64,000 bases of DNA, taken from NCBI GenBank assembly GCA_027627225.1, contig CM051029.1, positions 15,157,159 to 15,221,158 of the forward strand. Reading direction: 5' to 3'. A program made the translations under genes and the position numbers. The stretch comes from Congeria kusceri (lineage: Eukaryota > Mollusca > Bivalvia > Myida > Dreissenidae). Shown in pieces: positions 12,838 through 24,416 of this stretch. Every line of letters begins with the position of its first letter. Positions within the stretch are counted from its first letter, which is position 1. The notes below the pieces were generated by a model. That model searched no databases and was not told where the DNA came from. It worked only from the letters and a program-made list of their open reading frames with translations.

Positions 12838-14012
12838 TTATGCGGACTTTTTAGAGCGTTTCATGTGCTTGCTGGCTCTACCTGTGGTATCATGGCCCTT
12901 CAGAAGGTCGTTGAGAGGTTCAACAATTTCAGCATAGTGCTCTACATACCTTCTGTAGAATCCAGCAAAGCCAATAAACTGCCTGAGCTCTTTAATGTTT
13001 TTGGGTGTAGGCCACTTTGTCACAGCACTGGTCTTTTCTGGGTCAGTGGAGATACCGTCTTCACTGATCACATGGCCTAAGTAAACATCAGAGGACATAA
13101 ACAGCTCACATTTGGCATGTTTAAGTTGTAAACCAATTTCAGAAAGACGAGAAAATACTGACTGTAGTCGTTCAACATGCTCATCAAACGTTTTAGAATA
13201 GACCAGAATGTCGTCGAGGAATATGAGACATTCCTTTAAGTGTAAGTCCCCCATACAGCGTTCCGTAAGTCGCTGAAAGGTACTAGAGGCATTACAAAGT
13301 CCAAAACCCATTCGGTTCTATTCATAGAAACCTAGGTTTCCTACACTAAAGGCTGAGTTGGGCTTATCTTCTTCCTCTATATCAACATTCCAATAACCTG
13401 ACCTCAAGTCAAGTTTGGAAAAGTATTTGGCACCAGAAAGACTGTCTACAATATCGTCAAATCTGGGTAGATTGTATGCATCTGTCCTAGGTCGTGCATT
13501 GAGCTGTCACCAGTTAATACAGAACGGAAGCGATCCATCGCGCTTCATACCAACACCACATTGGAGCTGAAGGGTGACTCGGATTCTCGAATGACATTGG
13601 CATCCAACATTTCTTTAATGTGTTGCCTCACCTCTTCATACAACCCTGGCGGTATGCGTCTGTAAGACTGCTTGAAGGGTGTTGCATCTTCTAACAACCC
13701 TGGCGGTATGCGTCTGTGAGACTGCTTGAAGGGTGTTGGATCTTCTAACACAATTTTGTGTTTAAGAAGATTTGTACCTCCTATATCAGTAAGACCTTTG
13801 GAAAACAGATGTGACCAATTTCCTAGGATGTGTCGCACCCTCTGTAATTGCTCGGGTGTGAGATTATCAGTGTCTATCTTAAATCCCAGGACATTGGAAC
13901 ACTCATCTACTGGTGTTTCCTGTTGAGAGTCATTCTGAAAACTCGAGGACAAATCATCAATTACCTCAACTTCAGAAATCGGAAGAAATTTGGGATTTTG
14001 GTTTAAACACAA
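12838..14012 (-). pseudogene. Reverse transcriptase of LTR element, broken
   Basis: The RT has a recognisable active site LIFLDDILVYSK (FLDD at 13210-13221), GFGLCNASSTFQRL before it, and YLGHVIS and WPTPKNIKELRQFIGFAGFYRRY after it. Upstream lie QHIKEMLDANVIRESESPFS and QLNARPRTDAYNLPRFDD. Stops occur at 13318-13320 and 13507-13509, the latter a TGA that could come from CGA by one C-to-T change. There is a one-base frame change near 13545. A 54-bp tandem duplication (13641-13748) doubles an 18-residue stretch (TPFKQSYRRIPPG) before the RT core. Confidence 0.9.
13641..13748 (-). repeat. 54-bp tandem duplication inside RT leader
   Basis: Units 13641-13694 and 13695-13748 differ at only a few positions. 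Because 54 is a multiple of three the frame is kept, so the duplication alone would not break the protein. Confidence 0.85.
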
Positions 14013-14660
14013 TAGGTTTGCCAGTCATGTTGCAAACTTTCACAGAAATTTGGCAACCATTTCCATCCTGTTGCAATTTGATTACTCTGGGGCACACAGA
14101 GTAATTAGCAGATGGGTCGTAATTTTCAGTGACAACATTAGACATGGCATGATTGACCCCTCTAGCAAGGCAATTCAAAGACACAGTCTCATATGGACCT
14201 AACTTGACTGGTCTTTTGCTGGATAATTTGGCTGTAAATGATGTCACATTTAAGCTAGCAATTGCAATGTTCCACTCCTCAGGTATGATATGACTGTCAT
14301 CCTGAGAGACAATGTCACGTACAAGCCTAATTACATTGGTCCCCACAAGAACAGGACAATTTCTGTTAAAAGAGTTATCTTTGATAACTAAAATGGGCAC
14401 ATCAAATGTGACATTTGACATAAAAGGAACTGAAATTGTACCTTCTATATATCCACAGTGCTTCAACAGGGAGCCATCTGCATTTCGAGTTTAAAACCTA
14501 GAGTATCGAATGGTAAAATGTCAGGTTGCTCACTATTAGATTTCCATCCAGTTTCAGAAATAGTGGTTACCATGGAACCAGACTCAATCAAAGCTGTGAA
14601 CGGACAACCATTGATACTTATTTTGCTATTATTTGGTTTCCCACCTAATCTAGAATGCAA
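13972..14660 (-). pseudogene. Aspartic protease and spacer of LTR element
   Basis: A retroviral-type protease motif reads GCPFTALIESGSMVTTIS on the minus strand, with the glutamate codon at 14583-14585 where the family has the catalytic aspartate of DSG/DTG. The frame changes near 14465, and a spacer of about 160 residues (CPVLVGTNVIRLV, RPVKLGPYETVSLNC) leads into RT. The missing aspartate should abolish protease activity, though this rests on family knowledge. Confidence 0.78.
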
Positions 14661-14713
14661 ATTGTGTTGGCCATTTTGTACACCAGCCTCTGTTTGGCCT
14701 GCAACAGAAGCGG

Positions 14714-15899
14714 TTACTCTTTTCGGTGAAAGTTTTGACTGTATTGATTAGCAGAAGTATTACTGTATGTACCACTACCACGGCCTCTAAAACCTTGGCC
14801 TCTACCACGGCCTCTATAACCCCGGCCTCTAATACGGCCCCTAAAACCCTGAGACGTATACGAATTTTGATTTTCATACTGTGACTGAGACTTTTCAGTA
14901 CCTGAAACATTTTCCAATAATTGGTCTAACTCTTTATTAGCAGTAGTATATTGATTTTCAACTTTCAATTCCAAAGATTTTAATCTACTTTCAACATCTG
15001 AGGAATCAGCTGAAACAACATTTTGTTGAACCTTTTTAGAAGATTTGAGAGGCTGAACTGATGTTGTGTTAAGGGACATTTCATGTTCGACTTCCCTTAT
15101 TTCTTTAATTCGTTGCTCAAAGGACAAAACAAAACAGTATCAAACTTGTGTCTATTTTGAGATTTGAGTTTAAAGGGATGTTCAAAATTTACAAAGCAAC
15201 ATTTCATTTCTGTATTCAGGACTCATTTTGAGAGTTTCATTTCAGCTAGTCAAAATGTACTCAAGGCTGCAGGCAAAAGCTGTTACGGACTCATCAGGGC
15301 GTTGAAAAGAATTAAAAAATGCATGCATGACATTAATGTTGTCAAAGGAAAGGGCCAACAAGGAGTCCATTTTAACAAAACATGATCAACTCCAGCATTC
15401 TCACCCAATGACATTACTAATCTCCAGGCTGGTCCTCTAATCGACCTTCTGATTGCCTGTTAAAGAACTGGTGGGTTGATATTGTCTGCTTGTAAACAGT
15501 TTACCTCAAACCGCCATTCATTATATGAGACCTCGCCCTTTGGACACGGCTCTTCTCCTGAAAACATCGGCAGTTTTGGTACTGAGGACTGAACATTTGC
15601 ATTAGACAGGGAATTCTTCTGAACACTGCACCTAAGTTGGCCTGTGCAACAGAGGACATCTGAAATGAAGTTTTGGGAATTGCTGAGGGTAAAGCCTGTT
15701 CATGTTTCATCTGAAGAGGAGTTGATGAAATAAATTCAGGTTTATCCATGAACTTCAACTTATTCTGGGGTTTATCAGGCTCAGCTTTGAACACTTTATA
15801 CCCTGACGCTAACAATTTCTCAATCATGTCTTGCTCAGACATTTCAACAGCAATAAAATTTGTTTTATGAGCACCTGCTTCCTCTTCAGAGTCCGACAT
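14714..15899 (-). pseudogene. Gag region of LTR element, frameshifted
   Basis: The likely start is the minus-strand ATG at 15897-15899 (MSDSEEEAGAHKTNF). A capsid-like stretch follows (GEVSYNEWRFEVNCLQ, then AIRRSIRGPAWRL), resembling Gypsy/PNMA-type capsids. The C-terminal part is an Arg-Gly-rich nucleic-acid-binding tail (GFRGRIRGRGYRGRGRGQGF, about 14768-14860). The capsid lies in a different frame from the start and has stops in it, so gag is broken. Confidence 0.75.
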
Positions 15900-17400
15900 T
15901 GTTACACTGTTCAGTAAAAATAAACTACACAAAAAATTTCAATAATAAAAAAACAACAACCAAACATGTATGTGCAATTTTTTCTCTCTCATTGCGACAG
16001 TGCTGTAATAGTTAGCAGTTGTTAGTATATTTAAACCTAAATAGTGTAAGTTGTTAAAGCATTAGTAATTTGGGCCAAGTAAATTTACATTAAACAATAT
16101 TCTGCAAAATAATCTGTTCAAAAATTTAAAATTAATTAAAAAATTTAAATATTCTATTAGATCTACTGGTGAGCGACCCTAATTCAGGATTCAATTAATT
16201 TTGACACACAACACTTACAGATCCATGTGATGCTCAAAATTATTTACAAGGTATCGCTTACACATACAAATATTTAAAATATAGACATTTCCATTAGATT
16301 TATCAAATATTTACATCAAAAGTTTACTTCCGTTTTAGTTTTACAACAACAACGTGAATTACACAAGAACTGATGACGTCAAAGGTCAATACGGTTATTA
16401 AAATTATAATCCTGAAATCTACTCAATTATGAGTTATAATTGCAATTTTTTTCCAAATTGTAGTATAATTTAACTACTTTAATTGATTTAAAACAACAAA
16501 GCACAAACATACCTTTTAGAATAATAGTTCAAAATTTAGCACACGATTTCTAAATTTAGACAATAACATGTATTAAAAATAAGGACAATTGACATGTCCA
16601 ATACTTTTACTTTATTCTAAGACAAAAATGCCTACAGCCAAATAAAATGCACTTAATTAAAATGCAGAACTGTACAAAAATAAATGTATTATTACAGAAT
16701 AATTCAAATGGAGGAATTTAACAAATATGTCCGAGATCCGAATCGCTATTCAAAACGAAAGTAAAATAATACAAAAATTTCACTCTAAAATGTAGAATTA
16801 ATGTAACAAAATGGTACTTACAGAAATTCCTGATCAAATTATCCCAATATCCAATAAAACACACTAAAACACTTAAATAAAAATCCGTCCATTAACTGGT
16901 ACAGTTCACCATCGAGAGTCTACTATCACTGTAGTGGAACATGTACGCGTGATACGATCCTAGAGTGTCTGGTGTAATCACTGGATGTCACTGGGGGATT
17001 CGCTACTGTTCTGGGCTGGAACGCAAAACTCGCCCGGGCTCGAACGCACTTCTGGTCTGGTTTCAAACGTACTACTGGTCTGGGCTCGAACGTAGAGTTC
17101 GACCAAGTCTACAGCAAGTCGATGTTAGCACACACGCACGTCATTGTAGTTGGAGAATGTCAAACTGTACTGTCTGACATACAGCTAGGTAGCTGCCAAC
17201 AAGGTGGAACACTACAGTACTCTGGTTCTCAGGGCAGATAAACCTGGATCTAGGCTTGACTCTCGTCCCAAAGCTTGAAACTCTGTACAGCTTCGGTGTA
17301 GAAATGCCACAGTTCGAAATGCTGAATCACACGGGTCGGCAGTTGTGAATCCGACGTTGTGTTACTGGGATTCTCTAGGTCCTGACCATCAGTCCAAAAT
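15900..17400 (-). other. 5' leader of LTR element
   Basis: Between the primer-binding site and the gag start lies about 1.5 kb with no convincing coding sequence on either strand. This is long for a leader; part of it may be unrelated insertions. Confidence 0.5.
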
Positions 17401-17414
17401 CACTTTGGGCGCCA
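17401..17414 (-). promoter_or_regulatory. Primer-binding site, tRNA-Lys type
   Basis: The minus strand reads TGGCGCCCAAAGTG two bases inside the LTR boundary. TGGCGCCCAA...GTG matches the 3' end complement of tRNA-Lys used by many retroelements. Its position fixes the element orientation and the inner end of the 5' LTR. Confidence 0.75.
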
Positions 17415-17416
17415 TT

Positions 17417-17923
17417 TGTAGCAAGGGGTGATATAAAAACCACTCGTGGGTATAGTTATATACTTTATTATGTAGATGATTAATTCGTATGATCCAAATG
17501 ATGGCCTGAAACAATAACAATTATTATAATACAACATATTACAATTGTAATAATAGTAATTTCAATAACTCATTGTAATACATATTAATTAATTTAGGAC
17601 AAGTATTAAATAAAAATATATCAACAATTCAATTCAATACAATACAATTTATGTAATAAACTAATATATATACACTCACCAGTGACGAACCCCTATAGTT
17701 TGAATATAAAACAAGTTATTCTTATTGGCAAATGGTAAATGCCATACAGAGACCTATCTTGAACAAAGTCAAATAGTGAATGCACTAAGATAGAAAAATC
17801 TATTACACCTATTGATCATAAACATCTCACTATAAAAGCATGGGACAGACATTAGTAAAAAAACAGTTCACCAATCACTCACAAACATTGACACTTCTCA
17901 CTCTCTAATTGGATTAGTGATCA
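17417..17923 (-). repeat. Right (5') LTR, outer end eroded
   Basis: It begins TGTAGCAAGG next to the primer site and is collinear with the left LTR up to the GATTAGTGATCA region. The left LTR continues about 40 bp further to TTACA, but the right copy goes straight into unrelated DNA (AAACATCG). The 5' outer edge is therefore deleted or diverged, and no target-site duplication can be shown. Confidence 0.82.
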
Positions 17924-18062
17924 AACATCGTCCTTTTTTATTGATTTTAAAATATTTTCATTTCAGAGTCACGCGCAAACATTAAATAATACATGATACC
18001 CAACCGTTGTGAATGAGAATAGTTTGTATTAAAAAAAATCATGATATCGTTAGCTATTGCAG

Positions 18063-18123
18063 GCCAGAACGCAGCCATACAACACCAAATACCAGGCCAT
18101 TATGAGGATCTCGTGATGAAAAC
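18063..18123 (+). pseudogene. Cytoplasmic tail exon 1 of decayed receptor (YEDL)
   Basis: After TTGCAG and before GTAAGT the phase-1 frame continues the transmembrane exon and reads GQNAAIQHQIPGHYEDLVMK. The tyrosine at 18101-18103 lies in YEDL, a YxxL motif. Hydrophilic composition and position behind the transmembrane exon support a cytoplasmic tail. Confidence 0.72.
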
Positions 18124-18323
18124 GTAAGTAATTGTATGACCGACATTACTGTAATTATGTGTAGAAATCATATAAATCGGGTAATGTGATAAATTACTGG
18201 GTGTGTCCTTGTCTACGCATCCAAAGATAAATAATGCAAAATATTATGATTCATTTCAACACGATTTAATAAGTAACGCATATTGCAGATATTAACAAAT
18301 CATAATGTTTGTTTTATATTCAG

Positions 18324-18380
18324 GCAGACTAGGAAAAAAACGCCTCAAACACAGAATAAGTTATTCAACCTACATATTGG
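18324..18380 (+). pseudogene. Cytoplasmic tail exon 2 of decayed receptor
   Basis: This is a 57-nt exon between TTCAG and GTAAGG. The continued frame reads TQTRKKTPQTQNKLFNLHIG, basic and without stops. It ends in phase 2. Confidence 0.6.
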
Positions 18381-18593
18381 GTAAGGACAATAATTGCCGT
18401 TATTAATTTCAGTAAGCCCACTACGTTAATAAAGTGTATTCACATGCTTCTCATTCTGATATTTGGATGGAAACAGGCATGTCAAATCGTTAACGCTTAA
18501 TTCATTGACCCCTTATTACATCAGTAAATGCCTGAGAGCCACAGTTTGAATACCGATCCCGTCAACTATGTTCACTGTTGTTTCTGTTTATAG

Positions 18594-18793
18594 CAGATGC
18601 TCCAGCTACCCGTCATGGCAATAAGTAGAAGACACTTGAAGATCTAGAAGTCCATGAATATGCGACTCTTTATTCTGAGGACACTCGGCGAGCCATCATC
18701 ACATCGTCAGACAGTCAACCTGAGGTGTCAGGACAAATCGTGTCAGCAGATGACGATCGGGAATATGTTAATATGACGCTTTCTGCACTGTAA
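18594..18793 (+). pseudogene. Terminal tail exon of decayed receptor (YATL, YVNM)
   Basis: After TTTATAG one frame reads LEDLEVHEYATLYSEDTRR, later SADDDREYVNMTLSAL, and ends with TAA at 18791-18793. The tyrosines are at 18659-18661 (YATL) and 18764-18766 (YVNM). YVNM fits both the YxxM (PI3K p85) and YxN (Grb2) SH2-ligand patterns. A TAG at 18626-18628 lies in the same frame, and the incoming phase from tail exon 2 does not match, so the join is broken here too. Confidence 0.72.
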
Positions 18794-20296
18794 ATGTTTA
18801 ATTTACGATTCGATACTTCTGCCTGTATCCTTAACGACATAAAACAAATCACACATGCATGTATAGGCAAATGTATTGTATCAGATGGTATAAGTAGTAT
18901 TATAATACAATAATTGCCAAAAATTACATTGTATACACAGCCTAATATTATGGTCGGGTTAAAGTCATATGCTTTAATTGATCGATTCGAATTCAATTTT
19001 CCATAAAAATAGTATTTTATGAGGTAATAAATGCTATATGAAATAAGTACACACACGTCAATTTATATATTTACATTAAATAAGTTCATTAAGTCGAAAA
19101 CATTTCGTTAGTTTTTTCTTTGAATATAATCACACGGACAGTCGCTCACAAACACTCTACATATCACCAGTACTCACAATTTCAGTACACCAATACTGAT
19201 TCTAAATGCTCATTTACACCATGTTAATTACGAGTTAAGTCTGCGATTTCGTTAATATGTATTTGTGTATTATTAATTGTACTCGTCCTAAAAAGATCCG
19301 ATGACAAGAACGCAGCAACGTTCAAGAACATACTTTGACTAACACCACTGAGCATTCAAGGCGACACAATTGACATCAACTAACAAATGATGAAATATAC
19401 CTGAGTATAGCTCGGACACATTAACCATACATTCATGAACTCAGGAGTAAAACTAAGTAGAACTTCTACCTGCCTCCTATATTTATAGTCCGGTTTGTTC
19501 GTGCACATGTTTCACGTTTTCTGTTGATGTCATAACTGTATCTTCAGTGGAATACATCGATTCAGCTTGATTCCATTACACAAAGCAAATTATATAAAGC
19601 AGATGAGACCAACAATAACTAAGTACTTATTCACATTTTGACAATATTTCTGGCATACACATTGCATAATGTATATCTTAAAGTAACAATAGTGCATCTG
19701 CTGACCATACCGGAATGCGAGCATATATTGTACAATACCATTATTTGCGAAAGTAATATTGAGAAAAGTTTTCCAATTGAAATATGTAAACCCAATTCGA
19801 TGCATGAGTTTATATCTAACATTACAAGTAGTTCATATTGTAAATCAACATAATAATCAAGTTCAAAAGGAGAAACATTCACATGCACATCGGTAAAGGT
19901 GAGTTCGGAATAGCGCTGTAAGTGATCTTAGTTTGGAGGTGAAATGTTCTAACGGAGAAATATCCAATAGCAATACATATAATACTGTGAAGCGGTATTT
20001 AAATTCAAACGAGCAGTAATAAAGTATACGTTTGTTACTGCAATATAGGCCTCTGGACTTGTGTTCGCTTATATTTAGGGCCATGTTTAATGTCACTCAT
20101 GTTTACAGGAAATATTTACTAACATAACTAGCACAGAATTCATTGCGGAAGCTTAATTTCATAAAGATAGTCTACTCACATGTATGCACATTGAAATTAA
20201 ACACTGCCGATAGGATGATATCGCACTTCCTTCATTAAGTATGCCATTATTGTTCGTTTGTTTATAATGTATTGCGTGTGGAATTAAGCCGGGACG
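18794..20296. other. Intergenic flank, partly duplicated near 26 kb
   Basis: I see no gene. Blocks around 19050-19450 and 20160-20270 match 26000-26390 and 26500-26690 in the same order and orientation, which indicates a segmental duplication. Confidence 0.6.
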
Positions 20297-20345
20297 ATGT
20301 TCTAGTATACATTGGTGTGGGTATTGATCTTGGCGAGATTTACAG
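20297..20345 (+). pseudogene. Orphan signal-peptide exon with stop at codon 3
   Basis: ATG-TTC-TAG is followed by codons for YTLVWVLILARFTG and a GTAAGT donor. The length, hydrophobic core, phase-1 end and strong donor are like the signal-peptide exons at 29198 and 58907. The TAG at 20303-20305 prevents use of this start. No following Ig exon was found. This is an inference from pattern only. Confidence 0.45.
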
Positions 20346-22550
20346 GTAAGTTAACACGTTGTGATGCTTTTAATAAACTTGCGTTGCAATTACCCTTTGA
20401 CGTATGCATACATCGTGTTGCTTATGAATTACGCGCCTTAACAACATTAGGACTTACGCACACAAGCAAGTGGCTATAAATAACTAAATAACTATATCAA
20501 ATGCCACACTATGTTTCGATATAATTGAATTCCAGGTTGAGTGAACGTCCATGACTTGTGTTTTATTTACATGTAGAGCAAGGCATAAACACACTTAAGA
20601 TCGGTTGTTACTTATGAGTATTTTGTATGAACACACTTAAGAATTGTTGTTACTTATGATTGCTGTGTACAGGTTCGTTATGTCAAAAATGTGTAGAGAC
20701 TGGTCTGTTTCATTAAAGCATTTTGTCTAAGAGGATCATCAAGTAAACAAGGGAGACTATGCGAAACTCCTCGCAGCGGTAACTTCCCCATTGGTCTTCT
20801 TCATTTAGCACATCCACCGCGATTGAAAAACTTCTAGATTTGAACGTGTTTAGGGAAGACCACTATTCCTAATTTAAGTTAGTTTTTAAAATCACGTAGA
20901 AACGTTGTGCTTTTAACACCAATTTGAAGAATCAGAACATTTCTGCGCGGAAAAGTTGTAATTAACAATTTTGCAATATGTTTTTAGAGTTGTGAAATTA
21001 CCTACACCTTACCTATAAATTACATATAATTATTTAATTATATAATTTTATTGTTGTGATTAAATTATAAATAACATTTGAAAGTAATAAGACAATGCTG
21101 TTTGAAAATGTTCACTGGTACAGTGTTTACCTTTTCCTGAAAATGTTGATGAATATACACTCATTGTAACCGTCTACTATTAAGATTATTAAATAAACAC
21201 AATGTGTTTATGTTTGTATTTGTTGAGCTGAACTATATGCAAATACAGTATATGGCATGATAGTAAATATAAACGTTGTTAGCGGAATTGTTTTTGATGT
21301 TGCTTATTTTTGTTTCAATATACTACATGTAGTAATTCAGCAGGTATTGCAAGTATATACACGTATTTAACAATGGCATTTGTCCTTTAATGACCGTGGT
21401 CAGGAAAAATAAACCCTATCACAAAATGTTGTAGTTTCCACCAGAGTTGTTTCTCTTTGAATTCAGAATACTGAGATCACAATTGTGTATCTAATACATT
21501 TGAATACCTATAATCCAAATGAAAAATGACAAAAAACTGCTCATTTACATTCATTTCCACAGTCGTCAGTTTTCCTTTCTTTTCTTAGTGGTAACATAAC
21601 AAACACTATGTAGTCAATAGAAATACAAAATATGTATTATTTTGTATAGACCAACAACAACATATTTCTAGATAAAGGTTAAATTGATAGGCCTTATAGA
21701 CCTACTGTATGTAATGGCAAGAGATTTGCATTTGATAATTGAATGTATATCGTGGTAATATAATTAGTATATACCTATTTGATTTACGCTGGTATATTAT
21801 ATGATATATATAATTATAAACAGCTGATCATTTGTATGGTATTCGACACGTATACCCATGTTAAGACTACCACTTTCCTTGATATCTAAGAGGTATTACT
21901 CAACATCTAATACAATAAGTAGTTCACATGGACGGAAAGGAGACATAGATGCGTATCAATAACACTTACACACTATAGATAATGTATACTTAAGACAGTA
22001 TGGGTACGTTACTAATTATACTGAGCAAATACATTGTCTGGAGTAGAGATACCTGTAATGAAACGATTGCAGTTTCAGAATCGCATATCGTCATTTAAAC
22101 GTAGCAATTGTCGAAATATATAAATAATACAAACAACAGTAAACATACATGTCAGATCTCCAGCAACAACAACATTAAGCACTTTTCTTTCACAGTTTTA
22201 CTTGAGTCAATATACTTGTCATTCCATTTTGACGTTCGATATATAAGCTTATCAGTATGCGCATACATTATAGGTGCAAAAGAACAACGCGTATTTCTAT
22301 ATCTATTTTCAAAACGACGAATTACACGACAGCTCCACCATTGTGTAACTCTAGGCAAACAGGTGCGTCTAATTCACATGTCACGTGAAAATTAAATTGA
22401 GTATTTTCTACTGTAACGGTATGTTAATGAATAGTCCAGCTTTTATGAAAAGGTAAACTGTGTTATCAGTCTAATTTTAGACTAGCTCTCTAGCCAATAC
22501 ATCCACGCCAACGCTGCAAGCTACATTTTACTTTTCGTTTCATATCGCTG
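20346..22550. other. No gene recognised
   Basis: AT-rich DNA with no exon I can support on either strand. Short open frames here have no signal, domain or splice context. Confidence 0.5.
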
Positions 22551-22660
22551 CTACATGGGAGGGGCATTACGTATGGGAGCTAAATACTGGTTTATTGTTG
22601 TTGCTTTGTTTGGTTTTTTCTTTTTTCCGCGTTCATGGTCCTTCACTCCTACTTCATCCC
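22551..22660 (-). pseudogene. Possible terminal tail exon of minus-strand receptor A
   Basis: On the minus strand TTTTTGAAG is followed by a phase-1 frame GDEVGVKDHERGKKKK, then NQYLAPIRNAPPM and TAG. The sequence upstream of the acceptor resembles that upstream of the exon at 23942-24028, suggesting related splice contexts. It is hydrophilic with no membrane segment, as expected for a cytoplasmic end. Exon status is inferred. Confidence 0.4.
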
Positions 22661-23941
22661 CTTCAAAAACAAGACGTGCATTATTTCACGAATACCGCAT
22701 GAACACAAGTATAATTTAACCTTCAGTATATATGGTTGTCTTTGTAAAACGAACACATAGGTTCCTTCTGAATAGTAAGATTTGACTTGTAAGATTATTG
22801 AACAGAAAATGTATATTTGTGAAAATTGTGTGTATGGTTTCACAGATAGCTCTTGTATTCTGATAAGTGCGTACCATTTACATTGTCGCTGTCATCTACA
22901 TTATGCAGTGTATCGTTGCTACTGCATGCATACAGATCCGTTACACTTGGTTTCTATTCTGTCGCGCTAAGTTATGGTGTCGTGTCTTCGTTTGTTGTCG
23001 CCTGTTATACAGGTCCTTCAAATAAAAGACGTATGCCATTTAATTAATAATGACTTAATATATTAACATGTGTGGTGTTTTATTTTCGGAAGCAATGTGA
23101 CTCTAAGAAATATATTCATAATTTTACAAGTAAAGTGCGTCCTCTGATTATCGCGTATATCATGTACTGATAATGTTTTTACTTTATGTAAATATTTGAG
23201 ATGTGTGTAACATATCGTAAACTAATCACATATGCTCATTGTGTCTAGAAACAGTTTACATTGTACACGAGAATTCGCCGGCAGTAATGCTAAACAGTGA
23301 AAACTTTAATTATTTTAAACATATTTACTATTAGCTCGATTGGATTGAACGCGTTAGGCTTAAGAAGACAATCTCGAGTCTGTTTCCCGGGAAGAGCCAG
23401 TACTTGGTGTCTTTGGAAAGAAAATGAGATCGCTTCCTGAGTGGGGATCTCTAAATTTTGCCCCACACCAGTATATTTGGTTCACTGTGCTCTAAATACA
23501 GACCACTCAATTAGAATAAGTATGATATGTAATGAAAAATGACTAAAATATTTACACATGATTTTGGTGTCTTAATACGTCGCACCATTTTATGGTGAAC
23601 ATGTTTATCAAGAGAACGATTATTTTAATTATTGTGTACATGTATCATCGCTGCTGCCATGTGCAGGGGCTTTCATATCGCAGCAACATCATAGAAACAC
23701 ATGGCCGCAATATTTCAAATACAGGTATGGTGTTAAATGACTCATGACTAAAAACTATCCAATTATAATGGATCCTAACATGGATTTTGTTTTGAATGCG
23801 TTCTATAATAATTGCATAGGCTTTTTTACTGAAGATCATTTTAAATTGTGAGTACATACACCGAAAGCACTGTGATTATGAGAAATATAGGACTCCCACG
23901 TATAATTTTACACGTATTTTAGTTTTCTGGATTTTGCTTAC
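22661..23941. other. Intronic or intergenic; weak SINE-like stretch
   Basis: No clear exon. Around 23335-23510 the sequence starts TTAGCTCGATTGGATTGAACGCG and carries a phrase ending in GGGGATCTC, which looks like a decayed tRNA-derived repeat. Support is weak. Confidence 0.35.
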
Positions 23942-24028
23942 CATTTCTGCCTACAGCATGGTCAATTACATCGTTGAGTATTGCCTTTTCATCTTCATAT
24001 GCTTGGGAGATTGGTGATGTCTTATACC
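23942..24028 (-). pseudogene. Tail exon of minus-strand receptor A
   Basis: This 87-nt phase 1-1 exon lies between TTTGAAG and GTAAGC on the minus strand. It reads GYKTSPISQAYEDEKAIL then NDVIDHAVGRNG. It is acidic and soluble, with a YEDE tyrosine context. It lies downstream of transmembrane exons on the same strand, so a cytoplasmic tail is the simplest reading. Confidence 0.5.
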
Positions 24029-24327
24029 CTTCAAAGACAAGATGTGTATTATTTAATTTATTTTATCTATGAAGACTCATTTTGCTTCTACTTTTGTAAG
24101 ATAATACAACGGAAGCAATTTAATAATGTTTTATTTGGTGAACTCTCTGATTATTGCATACACGTTGCTTAAATTAACTTATTCATGTAATCTGCCGTAT
24201 TGCATTTTAAAATATAGTGTACTGGTGGGTGTATTAGTTTTACGATTTCCATATCTATGACGTTATTGTGACAGCAACGTTTTATTTTTGTTCTATTACC
24301 TGTAACTAACAAATATAAAGATATTGC

Positions 24328-24416
24328 CTTTTAAAAGTATGCACATTATTGTCAAAATCGACACCAGAGCCACCAGGAATACAAAACACCCAATGGCGAT
24401 ACCGAAGATTTCCATT
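24328..24416 (-). pseudogene. Transmembrane exon 2 of minus-strand receptor A
   Basis: The minus strand reads EIFGIAIGCFVFLVALVSIL then TIMCILLK, one hydrophobic helix. It resembles the tandem transmembrane exons at 51572, 52470 and 53359 in size and the central GxIG/GIAIG pattern. The following bases are GCAATA instead of a GT donor, and the incoming phase does not match phase 1. It is either decayed or uses a GC donor. Confidence 0.5.

Larger units (their letters stand above)
9345..17923 (-). mobile_element. Degenerate Gypsy-type LTR retrotransposon
   Basis: Two long terminal repeats flank a minus-strand internal region with a primer site, gag, protease, reverse transcriptase, RNase H and integrase, in the gag-PR-RT-RH-IN order of Ty3/Gypsy elements. 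Multiple stops and frameshifts show that it cannot encode a full polyprotein. It lies in the intron between the transmembrane and tail exons of the decayed receptor, in the opposite orientation. The two LTRs differ by scattered substitutions and small indels, so insertion was not recent. Confidence 0.92.

Noticed and set aside
10676..17177. Plus-strand frames within the LTR element, for example at 13726-13926 and 16965-17177
   Set aside because: Shadows of minus-strand retroelement genes or of the leader; no domain.
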